Shown one piece after another: positions 1 through 11,310 of a DNA stretch of 64,000 nucleotides; position 1 is the first letter of the stretch, and each line of letters begins with the position of its first letter. Below the pieces are notes generated by a model that was not told the DNA's origin, made no database searches, and saw only the letters and a list, made by a program, of their open reading frames with translations. The stretch spans positions 49,519,163 through 49,583,162 of the forward strand of contig NC_092868.1 in the NCBI RefSeq assembly GCF_032062135.1, written 5' to 3'. A program made the position numbers and the translations under genes. This DNA is from Pyxicephalus adspersus (taxonomy: Eukaryota > Chordata > Amphibia > Anura > Pyxicephalidae).

Positions 1-72
1 TAACTATGTTGGTCTTGCAATGACGGGCTGCAACAATGCCAGCTACTTCATCCATTAACTTCATGGTAACGC
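1..72 (-). CDS. ACOT7: ACOT7 exon, partial: catalytic helix of second HotDog domain
   Basis: The exon is cut by the window start. The minus-strand acceptor is a T-rich tract ending TTTCCAG at 73-79; the exon then begins with two bases that complete the second Gly of the HGG turn. The peptide reads VTMKLMDEVAGIVAARHC and continues KTNIV, the long central helix of the second HotDog fold. The Asp in LMDEVAG corresponds, I believe, to the Asp reported as catalytic in mouse Acot7 (D213). The donor and the remaining exons lie outside the window. No stop or frameshift is seen, so the gene appears intact here. Confidence 0.94.
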
Positions 73-234
73 CTGGAAAAAAAAAAAGTTAAGCGTTAAC
101 ATTTTCATTCAATTTAAGAAAGAAAAATCAAGTCGGGGTACTGATAGTGGCTGGCTGTGCATCAATAACAAAGTTACCTAAATTCTTACTTCTTACATTC
201 AAGTTTGTTAATAAGAAGTATATGCTCTTTAAAA

Positions 235-803
235 CTAAAAGCTAGAAAGCATAGTTCCAATCAATATAGATTCTGCAGGCCATTTTATTCCCCTTCTTGG
301 CCTTTTTAAGGTTATCTTCAAACGTTATGAAGAAGGCACCAAAGTTATTCAAGCCATTCTCCCAGCAGCTCAGCTCTCCCAGCAGGGAGTCTCCAGCAGT
401 GACAGCTTTGAATACTGAGGTTGAATTGTCGCACGGTGCTTTCTGATACAAACTGCACACAGAATATACATAGGTTTACTTTATAGCCTAATTGCAAGAG
501 TATACCTTTGGTTAGCTGACTAATCAAGCAACAGCTTTTTTGGATTTATAATGTTCAGATTGGACAATATAAATAAATATTTTTAAATATAGGTTTTGGC
601 GTTTGTGTGAATGATCAATCAAATTGTAACAGAATTTCGGGACTTCCAACTGATCCATTGTTTGGAAAATCTGTTAAACTGGTTGGTTGAGAGCAAATTT
701 GATGTACTTGTAAGCACTAGGTCTAGGTTTTAACTTGAGGTGGACCTAAATAAAATGGCCTGCAGAATCCATATTGATTGGAACTATGCTTTCTAGCTTT
801 TAG
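235..803. mobile_element. Element with 55-bp terminal inverted repeats
   Basis: The left end begins CTAAAAGCTAGAAAGCATAG and the right end is its near-perfect reverse complement, extending about 55 bp inward on each side with one mismatch seen. The arms enclose about 460 bp. No target duplication is obvious and no transposase is encoded, so it is a non-autonomous foldback or DNA transposon. Its interior at 300-460 (minus strand) resembles 2255-2415 (plus strand), so the family is dispersed. Confidence 0.75.
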
Positions 804-1472
804 TACAGAACAAAAACACAAAATATTTTATAGAGGCTGAAAAAAAATCATCCAATCAGATGTTGACTTTCATTTCCACCATCTATTGGAATGGCAGGAA
901 CAATCTAAATGATTGCTTTGATGGAAACTGTACAAATTGGCCATCATAGGCACAATGTTGCTTTTAAAATCAATTCACCCTTCCGTTCATCACAGGTAGT
1001 ATAAACATAGCCATTGAAACACATTAAAAGAGAGATAATTGCAGCAGGATAAAACACCTGCTCTGCTGACACACTTCACAATAAAAAGATAATTCACAGC
1101 TGATCTTGAAAGCATAGATGAATTTATTATCATTTGAAATGGAAGGAAGCCATGCTAACTGCATATTACGTCCAGCTGATTTAAACCGATAGGCTTTATC
1201 TCAGATATTGTCAAATGACTGCGGATCTCCAGCTGCGATGGCTCTTCAATGTCTCCTCATTCCAGGGCTGCCTGTGGCTAGGACAGCCGGTGTGTGGTAC
1301 TTTTGCTTTTATCAGTCTTTTCAATAATAAGCCAAAACTCCAAACAAAAATCACAATCTCACAATGCCCACATATACATCATAGTGCCAAAGTCATGTGG
1401 ACTTCATTTGTTCCTAGTGAAAAGTACTGGTAATGCTACAGCATACACAGACAAATGTGCACTTCTAACATT

Positions 1473-1690
1473 GGGCCCGATTCAATAAAGCTCTCTGGAG
1501 AGGATACACGTTCATCAGTGAAGCTGGGTGATCCAGCAAATCTGGAATGGATCTAGTCCAGAACTGAAAACATTTGCTAACAAATAGCTAAAGACTTTTA
1601 GTAAATCCATTCCAGATTTGCTGGATCATCCAGCTTCACTGATGAACGTGTATTCTCTCCAGCCTTGGAGAGCTTTATTAAATCAGGCTC
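1473..1690. mobile_element. Palindromic MITE, about 218 bp
   Basis: The two halves are inverted copies about 85-90 bp long: GCTCTC plus GGAGAG near the ends, then ACGTTCATCAGTGAAGCTGG, GATCCAGCAAATCTGGAATGG, and a short A+T spacer. The whole can fold into one long hairpin. The ends read like GGGCCTGATTTAATAAAGC. Related copies are at 18618-18828 and, diverged, at 55449-55718. No coding capacity. Confidence 0.8.
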
Positions 1691-2054
1691 ATTCGCTTTA
1701 TTAATGCCAACAGACTCAAAGACGTGCATTGAGATAAGAGTTTGGGGAAGGCCCTTTTGCTTTCTAAAGACATATTCTGATTAGTTTAGTGTTGATGAAC
1801 TTGAATGGCCTGCTCAGAGACCTGTCAGAAACTCTACAGCCAACTAATATCATCAATTGTATGCAGGTTAAGAAGAAAGACAGAAGATAGCAAGGGTTTT
1901 TCGTGGCAATATATTGCAAAGAACAAAATGTAAATATAAACTTAAATCAAAATGTGTGACGTAACACTTCATTTGGTCTCTCCCATATACACAAGCATTG
2001 AAAAAGTTACCTATAAGCTAGGATGTAGTATCCCTAATTAATTAGGTGTTTGTA

Positions 2055-2092
2055 TCACAACATGTTTCGCCTATCAGCTTCCTCAGGGTATA
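2055..2092 (-). ncRNA. Hammerhead-ribozyme-like core (copy b)
   Basis: Minus strand: CTGAGGA (2080-2086), an A, a GCU/GGC mini-stem with a GATA loop, GAAAC (2064-2068) and ATGTT. This fits the CUGANGA...GAAA...NUH pattern. Flanking helix I pairing is weak (C-G plus TAT/ATA). Function is not shown; see finding. Confidence 0.35.
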
Positions 2093-2254
2093 TGGCAGAG
2101 AATGTTTATTGGAAAGCTGTACATGTACAGCTTTTGTGATTTAGGTTTAATATTATAAATGAAGCCATCACTTTTATCACATTTCTGCTAATATTAAAGC
2201 AATACAAAAAAAAAACAGTACAGTACTACAATAAATCCTCATATAAAATGTACA

Positions 2255-2415
2255 CACCGAGGCAGAACTGTGGGACAATTCAACCTCATAATTCACTGCT
2301 AGCGTAGGGTTAACTGAGCTGCGGAGTCCCTGCTTAGAGGCAATAGCGTGGAGAGCTGAGCTGCTGAGAGAATGGCCTAAATGATTTTGGGCTTTCTTCA
2401 TAAACTTTGGAGATG
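2255..2415 (+). repeat. Diverged second copy of the 300-460 repeat interior
   Basis: Shared blocks with the reverse complement of 300-460 include GACAATTCAACCTCA, GGAGAGCTGAGCTGCTG, GAGAATGGC and CTTCTTCATAA, in the same order with similar spacing. No terminal repeats are visible here, so this is a fragment. Confidence 0.6.
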
Positions 2416-3974
2416 AGTTGCTTTACAGTTCATGCAGCTAAAAAGGCCAAGGAAGGAAGGGTCTTGTTTTAAGCATCATATCTGGCTTATTAACGGATGG
2501 TAAAATTCAAACTGTGTCCATTGCTCTGCGTCGGCATATTTGAAACAACAGGGGAATGAAACTCCATTTAAAGAGAACAGGTATTTTTTCTAAGGTAACA
2601 GTTTGTCTTGGTTACTGAAGTTTCCCTAGGCACACCCTGTTAACCTGCTGGAGCCCTATCAGTCCATTGAACCTACTCCCACGTGACAGCGCCCCACCCT
2701 GGTGACTGGCCACTAGGGCACCCCGTTCTGTGTGATGGCAGGAAGGATTTAAAAAAACGAGCAAAGCAACATGATTACTCTAACTTACAGGATGCACTCC
2801 TGCAGAGCTGGTACAGACTTATTTTAAACTTTTGACTAGAGTGGACCCTTTAATTTTCTTTATTAACAAAAGCCTGCTGTTTCTGCATCAAATCCTTGAC
2901 CTAATTTGGAAAAGGGATCAGGCAGCCTTAATGTAAAGGAAAATGGACTGAAAACATCTGTTTGGAATTTTGTCAGAATCCTGAAGCAACCATGGAATGT
3001 AATTTGTTTGAATCCAGCTGTGTTCAATATGTTTATATGTACAGTAAATATATAACTTGAAAACATGTGACCAGGTCAATGTTCAGAAAACCACATTTCA
3101 ACAACAGACACAATAAATGAGATTTTCTGAGCCTGGATTATGGAAACCAGAGAAGGAAACCGGGGCTTCTGTTCATAGAAGCCAACAATGTTTTGTCTTT
3201 TATTTTCCAATCTAATATAAGACTAAAATATGGAATACAATTTGTTCTCAGGGGTAACACATGTACCTCCCTTTGCATTACATATGTAAGGTGGATATAT
3301 TAAACACAGGACAGTGGATTTTATTATTATGTGCCAGGATATAGGTGCAAAGTAGATGTAAATCCTAACTGAATTTCATCCGCATCTGCTATTTCTTGAA
3401 TTTGAGAGTTGTAATGTATAAATTTTACACAGGCAAAAGTGTCAAGGCTGGGGAATTGTACTAATGCATGAATTGAGATTGCCTATTTTCTTGAATTGCA
3501 GATCAGACCGACCTACAAGCAAATATTCATATAAGTTTAAATCTTGCAAAGCATAGATACTGCTAAAACCATTGCTATTTTAGAAAAAATTACAAAATCA
3601 GACATTCTACACTAAAAGTGGAAAAATGTTTGTACCAGGATGTTTAAAGGGCTCTGTCACTTTGCCAATTCAGAGTCACTTTCTATGGCTGTCATTAACC
3701 CGAATACTATAGTTCCTCATGCTATCTGACTGATCAATCCCTCTAGGGTTCAAACCCAGTGACTACTTTAGAGTTGGATGGTGTAGGGTTGATGGCATTG
3801 TCCATCTCATCAGGTGACAGTGCTCAGGCCTGAGCCTTGTATCCTCAGAGGCGGTCACATGTTCCCCATTCTGTACCCAAAGGCGTCTTTGTAACAGCCT
3901 CAACTTAGCAATAGGTTAGTGTAGCAAAAGTAAGAATATGTTGGTAAAAGAGACAGCTTGTAAGAGACTGAATG

Positions 3975-4600
3975 GACAAAACTACATAGGTTAAAAAAAA
4001 AAAACATACGTCCTTGAAGTGCAACCACTAGGGAAATAAACATATCCCAGATAAAAACCTTCTTATACAAGCAGTTGATCCAGAGGAAGGAAAAAACCCT
4101 TACAAAGCCTGGTTCAATTTGCTCCAACAGGGGAAAAAAATCCATCCTGATCCCATTGGATGTTCCCTAAATCAACGGTGTCTTTTGTTTTTACTTTAAA
4201 ACTTTCATATCTAGTTATATTCTGTGCTTCTAGAAAAGCATCCAGCATTTTCTTAAAGCAATTAATAGAACTTTCTGAAACTACTTCCCGAGGCAGCCAA
4301 TTCCACATTTTCACCGACCTTACAGTGAAGAATCCCTTCCTTATCTGGAGATTAAATTTCTTTTTGCTCCAGACGCAAAGAATCACCCATGTCCTTTGTA
4401 AAGCCTTTAAAGTGAATAATCGGGAAGAGAGTTCTCTATATGGAGCAGAATGGATATATCCCCCCCTATACGTCTCTTCTCAAGGGAGAATAGATTTGGT
4501 TCAGCTAATCTCTCCTCATAGCTGAGCTCCTCAATTCCTTTTATTGGTTTAGTTGCCCTTCTCTGCACTCTCTCTAAAGTGATAGTCTTTAAAATCAAAT
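3975..4600 (-). mobile_element. CR1/L2-like LINE 3' end
   Basis: Carries the degraded C-terminal reverse-transcriptase tail (separate entry) followed by a 3' UTR. The minus strand runs from the coding end through GGACGTATG, a T-run and AACCTATGTAG, which resembles the 3' terminus of frog CR1/L2-type LINEs as I know them. 5' truncated, as usual for LINE copies. Confidence 0.7.
4114..4598 (-). pseudogene. LINE ORF2 C-terminal remnant (CR1/L2 clade)
   Basis: Two open frames, 4407-4598 and 4114-4386, on the minus strand. The first has [20 protein letters not shown] and [10 protein letters not shown]. The second has LQIRKGFFTVRSVKMWNWLP and REVV. These are the signature tail of CR1/L2/jockey-type LINE polymerases just after the RT domain. 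The two pieces are in different frames, and the rest of the polymerase and the endonuclease are missing, so it is dead. Confidence 0.8.
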
Positions 4601-5539
4601 CTGAAATCTAGGGGTTAACTGTCTATCCAAGAAAGCCGATCATTTTCTTGTCTTTTGTTCATGAAGCCAGTTAACAAAACTTTGTTGGCAAGAATGATCC
4701 CTGCATATACATTGATCTCTACAGGCAGCTAAAAATAAGGGCAGTCCAGGAATACTTCAGTCCTAAAAATATGTTATGATTATAGCTAGACAGCAGTTGG
4801 GTAGCCAACCCCTTCCTAGGTGAGCGGATTCCAAGAAGGCAAAAAACTGAGCAACATCTCCATTTGTCCTGTCCCCTTTTAGGTTTCTTCTTTATCAGAT
4901 TTAATTTGCGATATGTTCAGAATAGACACATGTAATCTTCAATAAAGAAGTTTTTTTTTTTTGGCAGGCTAGAACACTCTTATCATATTTCTGAGAAAAT
5001 TCGAAGGAAACTGAATTCCCTGAAGCCAGTACAAGTCAGTATTAGATGATGAAAATCTAAGCGTTCCCGAGAAATGGAAGTGACGGCACTTACTGTCAGG
5101 TGAAAGCTGAAACTAATGGATAACCATTCCTTATTTTACAACAGTCTCCCATCGGAGATGGCTACTCTTTTGCTGGGATGATTCTCAGGGGGAAAAAATG
5201 ATCTGTTTCAAAAAAATCATATTACCATTTTTCCATTTCTCTTTTGTATGGTAGGGTATGCAACTACAAAAGAAGGGTTAACCCCTCAGTGGTCTGTCAT
5301 AGTATATGTGATCTACTTTAAGAATATCAATCATGGAGTAACTCTTTAGTGCCAATTCCTCTGTGCATGTGCTTATCCATCAGCACCCAGGACATTGACA
5401 TGAACCCTTCAGCACCAAATACCGAATTTATGTGCTTCATCCTTTTACCACCTGTTTTTCAAATGATGTCTTCTTATGTGCATCAATGTTAAGGTGCCAT
5501 TATCCTGCATTTACCCTCAGCTACCAATACCTAGCATTA

Positions 5540-6420
5540 AAAAACCTCCTCTTCCACTGTCAACTTCACCATGTGCAACTCCATGACACAGGCCCTGTTA
5601 ATAACTAGTTTAAATCATGCCTCTTTTTTTATTTTTTACATCCATCATTCCCATCTTTTGCTGCCACACTCCTCCCAATTAAATTTCCATATCCTTCCCA
5701 CCAGGTTTACAGACAGCAGCATTGCAGACACAATCCCAGCCTCCTTCACTGTCCTAGTATATACCGATTCAGTTTTAGCAGTCGTATTTCCTGGATCCTA
5801 ATTTTAACCTCCATTCCTCCTCTGTAGAACCTTTTGTGTTTATAACTCTGCTCCCACGCTACTGATCTATAATTATTTAAATGAGTGCCAAATGCATTAT
5901 GAATTCTTCCCCCATGTCATTCACCTGTATGGCCATTTTTTTTTAGTGATCATGTTGATGAATATAGAAAGAATTGAAACGGCTGTTTCAAAGTCCACAA
6001 TCCCCTTTTACATATACTGTCACTAATATATTATTGCCCTTTTAATGCCTCCAGACTTCTCTACTTGCACATACTGTTCACTGACATAATCTCTGTACAT
6101 ATCACACATTCTGTTTTTTGTCATACCCCCTGCACTCCTATTCTGCACATACTGACTGCTGTCCTACCCCCTGCACTCCTATTCTGCACATACTGACTGC
6201 TGTCCTACCCTCTGCACTCCTACACATATCACACCCTTTGAACTTGTATCCTGCACTTTCCATCCTCTGTCCTACACTCCACATTCCTCTCTTTAACATA
6301 CCTACCTCTGCAACACCCCTGCACTCCTCTCTTGCCTGCCACTTTCCCGTTTTGCTATATTATAATTTTTCCTGTTCTGGAAAGGTCCCAGTTTTGCTAT
6401 TAAAATTGGAATGCATCTAG
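5540..6420. repeat. Pyrimidine-rich stretch with a 41-bp tandem duplication
   Basis: The plus strand is strongly C+T-rich with recurring CTGCACTCCT, CTGCACATACTG and CCTACC words. At about 6123-6210 a 41-bp unit containing CTGCACTCCTATTCTGCACA is repeated twice, with a decayed third copy. Open frames here are compositional and not judged to be genes. Confidence 0.6.
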
Positions 6421-7039
6421 TTCAAGTGCCTAATAGTGTCCAGGTATTGGCTTTGAGTTTTTACCTGGTCTTAGTTTCCTGTACACACCTGTGGAGTATA
6501 CCGGTAATTGGGAGGGGGAGGACAACCTGATATACAGGTTGTATTTGCAGCATCTAGAAGAACCGTGGGGGATAGTTATGACATGACGATGCAGTGAAAA
6601 GGTTTTTTTTCCTTTTACATATTTGATGTATTGTACAGTGTTGTCAATATACAACCATGCATGAAAAACTCCCAGTAGTTTTCAGTTTGAGCATGAACAA
6701 TGTCAGGTACAGAATCCCCAACCACAAAGTTACTAATTTACATTTCATGGACAGCTAGATTGTGTGAATCTATGCAAGCCGCTAGCTCTAAGACTAAGCT
6801 ATTACTAGTCTGAGTTTTAAACGAATACTCTTCTGATTTCAGCTGTCAGGTTCTCTGCATTTCTCTTTCTGTGCAAAGTGAAACATTTTTTATTGTGAAC
6901 TGATGTATACTGCTAAATTGCATATTGGTGTCCAAGCTTCAGTGACCTTTGGTCACTGTTGGTTCGGTAGGTCTACGAGCCAGACCTTGACCATGCAGTA
7001 TTCCCTAACTGATATGTGGAAAAGTGGGGTCTGAGACTG

Positions 7040-7312
7040 AAGAGGTGCCAGGTTGGAATCTCGGCCGGGACACTATCTGCAAAGAGTTTGAAGGTTCTCT
7101 CTGTGTTTGTGTGGATTTCCTCCCACCTCACAAAACATGCAGTAAGGATTATTGACCCCCCCCCCCCCCAAATTGACCCTAGACTGTATTAAAGACATAT
7201 GACTATGGTAGGGACATTAGATTGTGAGCTCCTTTCAGGGACAGGTATTGACATGACTATGGACTTTTTTTACAGCGCTCTGTAATTTATCGGCGCTATA
7301 TAATAATAATTG
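7040..7312 (+). mobile_element. tRNA-headed SINE with L2-like tail
   Basis: A B-box-like GGTTGGAATCTC lies near 7052. It is followed by the central block with TGTGTTTGTGTGGATTTCCT and AACATGCAG, a C-run (7157-7171), the CATATGACTATGGTAGGGAC block and the tail CAGCGCT...CGGCGCTATATAATAATA. The 5' head is degraded. The layout is like vertebrate V-SINEs (tRNA head, conserved centre, LINE-derived tail). Confidence 0.75.
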
Positions 7313-7921
7313 GTGTTTGGATTAGCTGCGAAGGATCACCACATTTTAACACATAAGTATATCAGTTGTGCATTGATTTAGTTTCGTTTACCCCAAATAC
7401 TGAAATATGTGGTTAAAGTCTTGAGATCATAACTAGGATTTTTGTCTTTGGCAAACTCTCCCTCTGTAGCTGAAACAAATCAAGACGTCTGCATGCTTCT
7501 ATGTTGGGACTGTTGGAAACATTCCTCTCTAACAGCTGTATCACATATGGTTTCACTTATGTGACATTGATTTTCTTTCTATTTTTTTTTTCCTCCTAAA
7601 GGTCAAACTCTGTCCAGCAATGGAAAATATGATTATTCCGATGACTAAAAGAGAATATTACATTAATACGGCCATGCTGTTGCCAGCTGACACTTTGCTA
7701 GTAAAGATAAGCCTGTAATTCAGTGATGGGTGGGAGGTTATGAGCTCTGGGTGGATATTTTAAAGGGTAATGCCATCTTTCTGACATTTATAATGTAATA
7801 CGGGGGAAGTAGAATGGAGTCAGCTCTCCAAAACAATATTTACCTTGTTCTGAAGTATGTATGGTCCAGTAAAGGAAAGATTAAACACATTATTCTGCTA
7901 GGAATTCAGAAACACCAGGTA

Positions 7922-8137
7922 CATCAGCCTGTCTCAACCTTTTGAACATTGGGAAACCCTTGAAATACATTTCAGAGAACCCCTTCTATAAATACTATGT
8001 GCACAGCTCAAAGTAGATTAGCATACTGGTCAGTGGAAAAAATGTCAACCTTTAAGATAGCCCAAAAAATGATTGGTGTACAAAAGGAACCTCTAGCAGC
8101 TCCTGGAGGAACCATGTTTAAGAAACACCGATATATA
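7922..8137 (+). mobile_element. hAT-like MITE, family A
   Basis: Starts near CAGCCTGTCTCAACCTTTTG and ends near GGAGGAACCATGTTTAAGAA. Internal words GAAACCCTTGAAATA, GGTCAGTGG, AGATAGCC and GATTGGTGT are shared with copies at 17585, 31815, 35739, 37330, 49077 and 54160. The ends resemble hAT termini (CAGTGTTTCTCAACC). No transposase. Confidence 0.7.
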
Positions 8138-8190
8138 GAGCATTAAAAGACACTGAAAGCCAAATATTGTGGAGAAAAAAAAACAGTATA

Positions 8191-8738
8191 CAGTGGTACC
8201 TTGGTATAAGTCCTTAATCCGTTCCAGATCCTTGGACTTATACCAAACAAATTTTTCCTATAAGAGTTGAAAGGAAAATTAATAATCCGTTCGCATGAAA
8301 AAAAATCCTATTGTTATTGTCATATTTTACATTGATGGGGCTGTATGAAATAATTTAAATACTGCTCAAAACTAAAATATATAACTACAAAAGCATTTAG
8401 ATGAAATAAATGAAAATTTAACCTCACTTTACCTTGCTGAGAAGAGTCGAGTGCCTACTAGGATGGTGCTGAGAAGGGAGGAGGAGGAGATGTAATTCAC
8501 AGAGAGTTATAGCACGGGTTGTTCACTGAATGGTAGCAACTGGCGTACTGACTCTGGTGGGCAGTCGTGGCTTTGTCTCGATGGAGGTAAATAAGGGTAG
8601 CGCGCAGTGTTAGGACTCATTTTGACCCATACAAGTTCTAGCACAAAGATTGTATACCAAGCAAAATTTTTCGTGTCCAAACAGGACTTATACCAAGTTG
8701 GACTTATTCCAAAGTGGACTTATACCGAGGTACCACTG
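8191..8738. mobile_element. pogo/Tigger-like non-autonomous transposon with TA duplication
   Basis: The left end is CAGTGGTACCTTGGTATAAG and the right end is the inverse of CAGTGGTACCTCGGTATAAG; both are flanked by TA (8189-8190 and 8739-8740). Length is 548 bp, with no transposase frame. Just inside the right end, GGACTTATACC-type units repeat three times at about 16-bp spacing (8681-8730), which look like transposase binding sites. Confidence 0.8.
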
Positions 8739-10811
8739 TAGTTTGTAACCATTTAAGCAAACTTTATCTAGTAAGCAAAAGCCTTCAACTAGAATTGGTC
8801 CTATCCCATTCCATGACCTGCATCTTAGAAGTGATGCCACCCATTACTCTAGGGAATAGACATTGCCAAACCCATTGTACATGTCATAATTTGCTGGGGA
8901 AAATTAGCCAAGAATAAATGTTTGGTAAAGTGCGGGCATCACTGAGTGGCTGAGCATACTGATGCACTTGTGACAGAAGTGAGGACACATTTGTTGTGAA
9001 GCTGAACTCAAAACCAAAAGTTTTATTTAAATCCATTCTTTTAATCTATTTAATCTATCTCTTCTATAACCAACAAAGATAAAAATCTACCTTGTTTGCT
9101 CCAAGGCAATGTAAAAGCTTGTAAAAATAGCCTGATCAGAACTGTGACAGGGACCCCACAGGTGCAAGAAAAACTTCAGGGGGGCAGAAACAAGACCAGT
9201 CACCCTGCACATAGGAAGAGAGCAGTAGTGGCTGGTCTTTAGCGCAGGCATCATGCTGGATTACTGCAAAAATACACAAATAGACAATATTTTTCCTGCT
9301 CTTAAGGTTTATAATTCTAACATATGAGTAAATGTAAAAGATTGCAACAAGTTCTTGGATTTACTGATTGCATTTATTTTCCTATTTTGCTGGAAGGCTA
9401 AAAGTATTTTCTACAAGTACAGAACACAGTGATTGATCCTTATCCAGTGCCTTTGTAACTTCCAGTTACTCTTTTCATTCCAATTGCCTTGGTGTCACTG
9501 GTATTGAAAGTGCGGGAGAATAAAAAAAATGAGTTCTAATCATAATGAGTACAAGAAAGTAAATCCTACAATAGGGACATTTACCAGTGGGAGATTTTTT
9601 TTGAGAAATGTTCTCATTTTTTGTTGTATCAGTGGGACAGGATTTAAAGAAAAACTATCCAAATGGGTATAATCAAAAACAAAAAAAAATGATGGTATCT
9701 AAGTTTCCCATTCCCCACTCTATCCAAAATGCTCCCCCCCATGTAATATGATATAAAAAATGATATTTTTAATTTCCAAGCCAACTTCTGCAATCAATAC
9801 CACTCTTCCTTCATATGCAATGGACAAAAGGAGACACTTTAAGGTGTCTGTAGTCAAATCAGGAAGTTCCAATCAAGATAGCAGCCAAGGGTGACCACGC
9901 TGCTTATTACTAAATGCAATATAGTAAATGAGCATTGTTATCCCAGGACAGGAAGGGTGCTCCTGGTTTGAGAACATAGCTTTAAAAATTTTTTTTTACT
10001 GCAATATAGGAAGTTTTAATACCCTAACCTGGAACAAGTATGTGGCCAGAGACTGTCTTGATTTGCATATCGGCAATAGTCTGCAGGAGAGCCATGTTCG
10101 GGTTCAATAGGCCTCCAATGTATTCATAGCAGTCACGATGCATCCCTAAGCAATTATCTAATCAATTACCACATGCACCATTAAGCGCTATATGTCTGTT
10201 ATTTACCCTAAACAAAATTAACCATAATAGTTTAAAGCAGCATCTTTGGCCTTAACACGCTTACAATTACCAACCCCCTAGAAAACAAGTATAAAACTAA
10301 ACACAAAAAATACAATAATAAAAAAAGAACATAAATAAAATGGGATCTCTAAAATGGAACAATCCCCTACAGTTGGTATGAGAGAGTTATATAGCATTAT
10401 TACAAGCATGTTCTATATTTAAACCTGCAAATTTATGCCATTTTGAAAAGTGCCCTTTTTTTAAATGACTGTCTGGAGCTGTGTAATTAAAGCGGAGTTA
10501 CGGCTTGATAATGAAGGGTTTCTATGGCAACTGATTTTATTTGCAACATAAAGAGCCGCAAGGCCCCACTTGTAGGTGCTCATGTGAAAATAAAATTATG
10601 TCATTATATCAACAAAAAAACCCAAAAACATTCATATAGGTTCTTTATAGACACGTGAATCTCTGCTTTATTCATCAATATTTATTCACACCCTGCGTGC
10701 AATGAACTAAATAGAGCTTTCCAATTATTTAACGTTAAATATATTTATTTAGGAGGAATGGTACAATGCTAGCAATATCAGCTTTTTAAATTTGATCAGA
10801 TTTTTCGCTGA

Positions 10812-10912
10812 AAGGGGCAGGGTCTTCCCTCCCCTGTCTGTCATTTGCAACCCTTATTTAATGTACAGCGCTGCATACTATGTTGGCACTATATAAATAC
10901 TGTTTAATAATA
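10812..10912 (+). mobile_element. L2-type LINE 3' tail fragment
   Basis: Contains GGGGCAGGGTCTTCC, TGTCATTTGCAACCC, TTTAATGTACAGCGCTGC and a GGCACTATATAAATAC end followed by TAATAATA. It is nearly identical to the tails of the L2 copies at 13320-13455 and 40715-40845. No coding part is left. Confidence 0.75.
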
Positions 10913-11094
10913 AAATCTAATTCATATTGGGGGTTGCAAAGTAATTATGCAGGTAAATAAATATAATCCGATAGTGAAAGTTAATGTAATGTGATGAACA
11001 TTTAACAGCTCAATAACACTTATGCTTTGCACAAGGGTACATATTCCATTGGGAGGAAGAGGAAAAGAAGGCTCTTTTTATGGCACATACATGT

Positions 11095-11310
11095 TAAACT
11101 TCATTTTTAAAAGTACATTTTATTAAATTCATCAAAACATTAAAAGATTTACCACAAACGAGTAGTAGACAATCGTATATTCTTAAAGATCAATTTAAAA
11201 GGTTATACATAGTCAAAAAGTCACAATTCTTTATATAAGCTTAGGAGAAGGTGGTAAAATGTAATTAAATTGCGACACGTTTCGCCTTAAAAGGGCTTCA
11301 TCAGGGGAAT
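11095..11310 (-). mobile_element. Repeat containing a hammerhead-like core, copy a
   Basis: On the minus strand the hammerhead-like core (11270-11310) is followed by about 150 bp of A+T-rich sequence and then AATTTAATAAAATG near 11120. This parallels the core-to-AATAAA order of the arms at 37735 and 38470 and of the element at 43313. The outer borders are not defined. Confidence 0.45.
11270..11310 (-). ncRNA. Hammerhead-ribozyme-like core (copy a, best match)
   Basis: Minus strand: CTGATGA (11298-11304), A, then GCCCTTTTAAGGC forming a stem of three to five pairs, then GAAAC (11279-11283) and GTGTC. All invariant hammerhead core bases (CUGANGA, GAAA, UH) are present in type I order with a two-pair helix III. 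The extra A before helix II and a weak helix I (ATT/AAT plus C-G) are departures from the canonical form. Confidence 0.45.
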
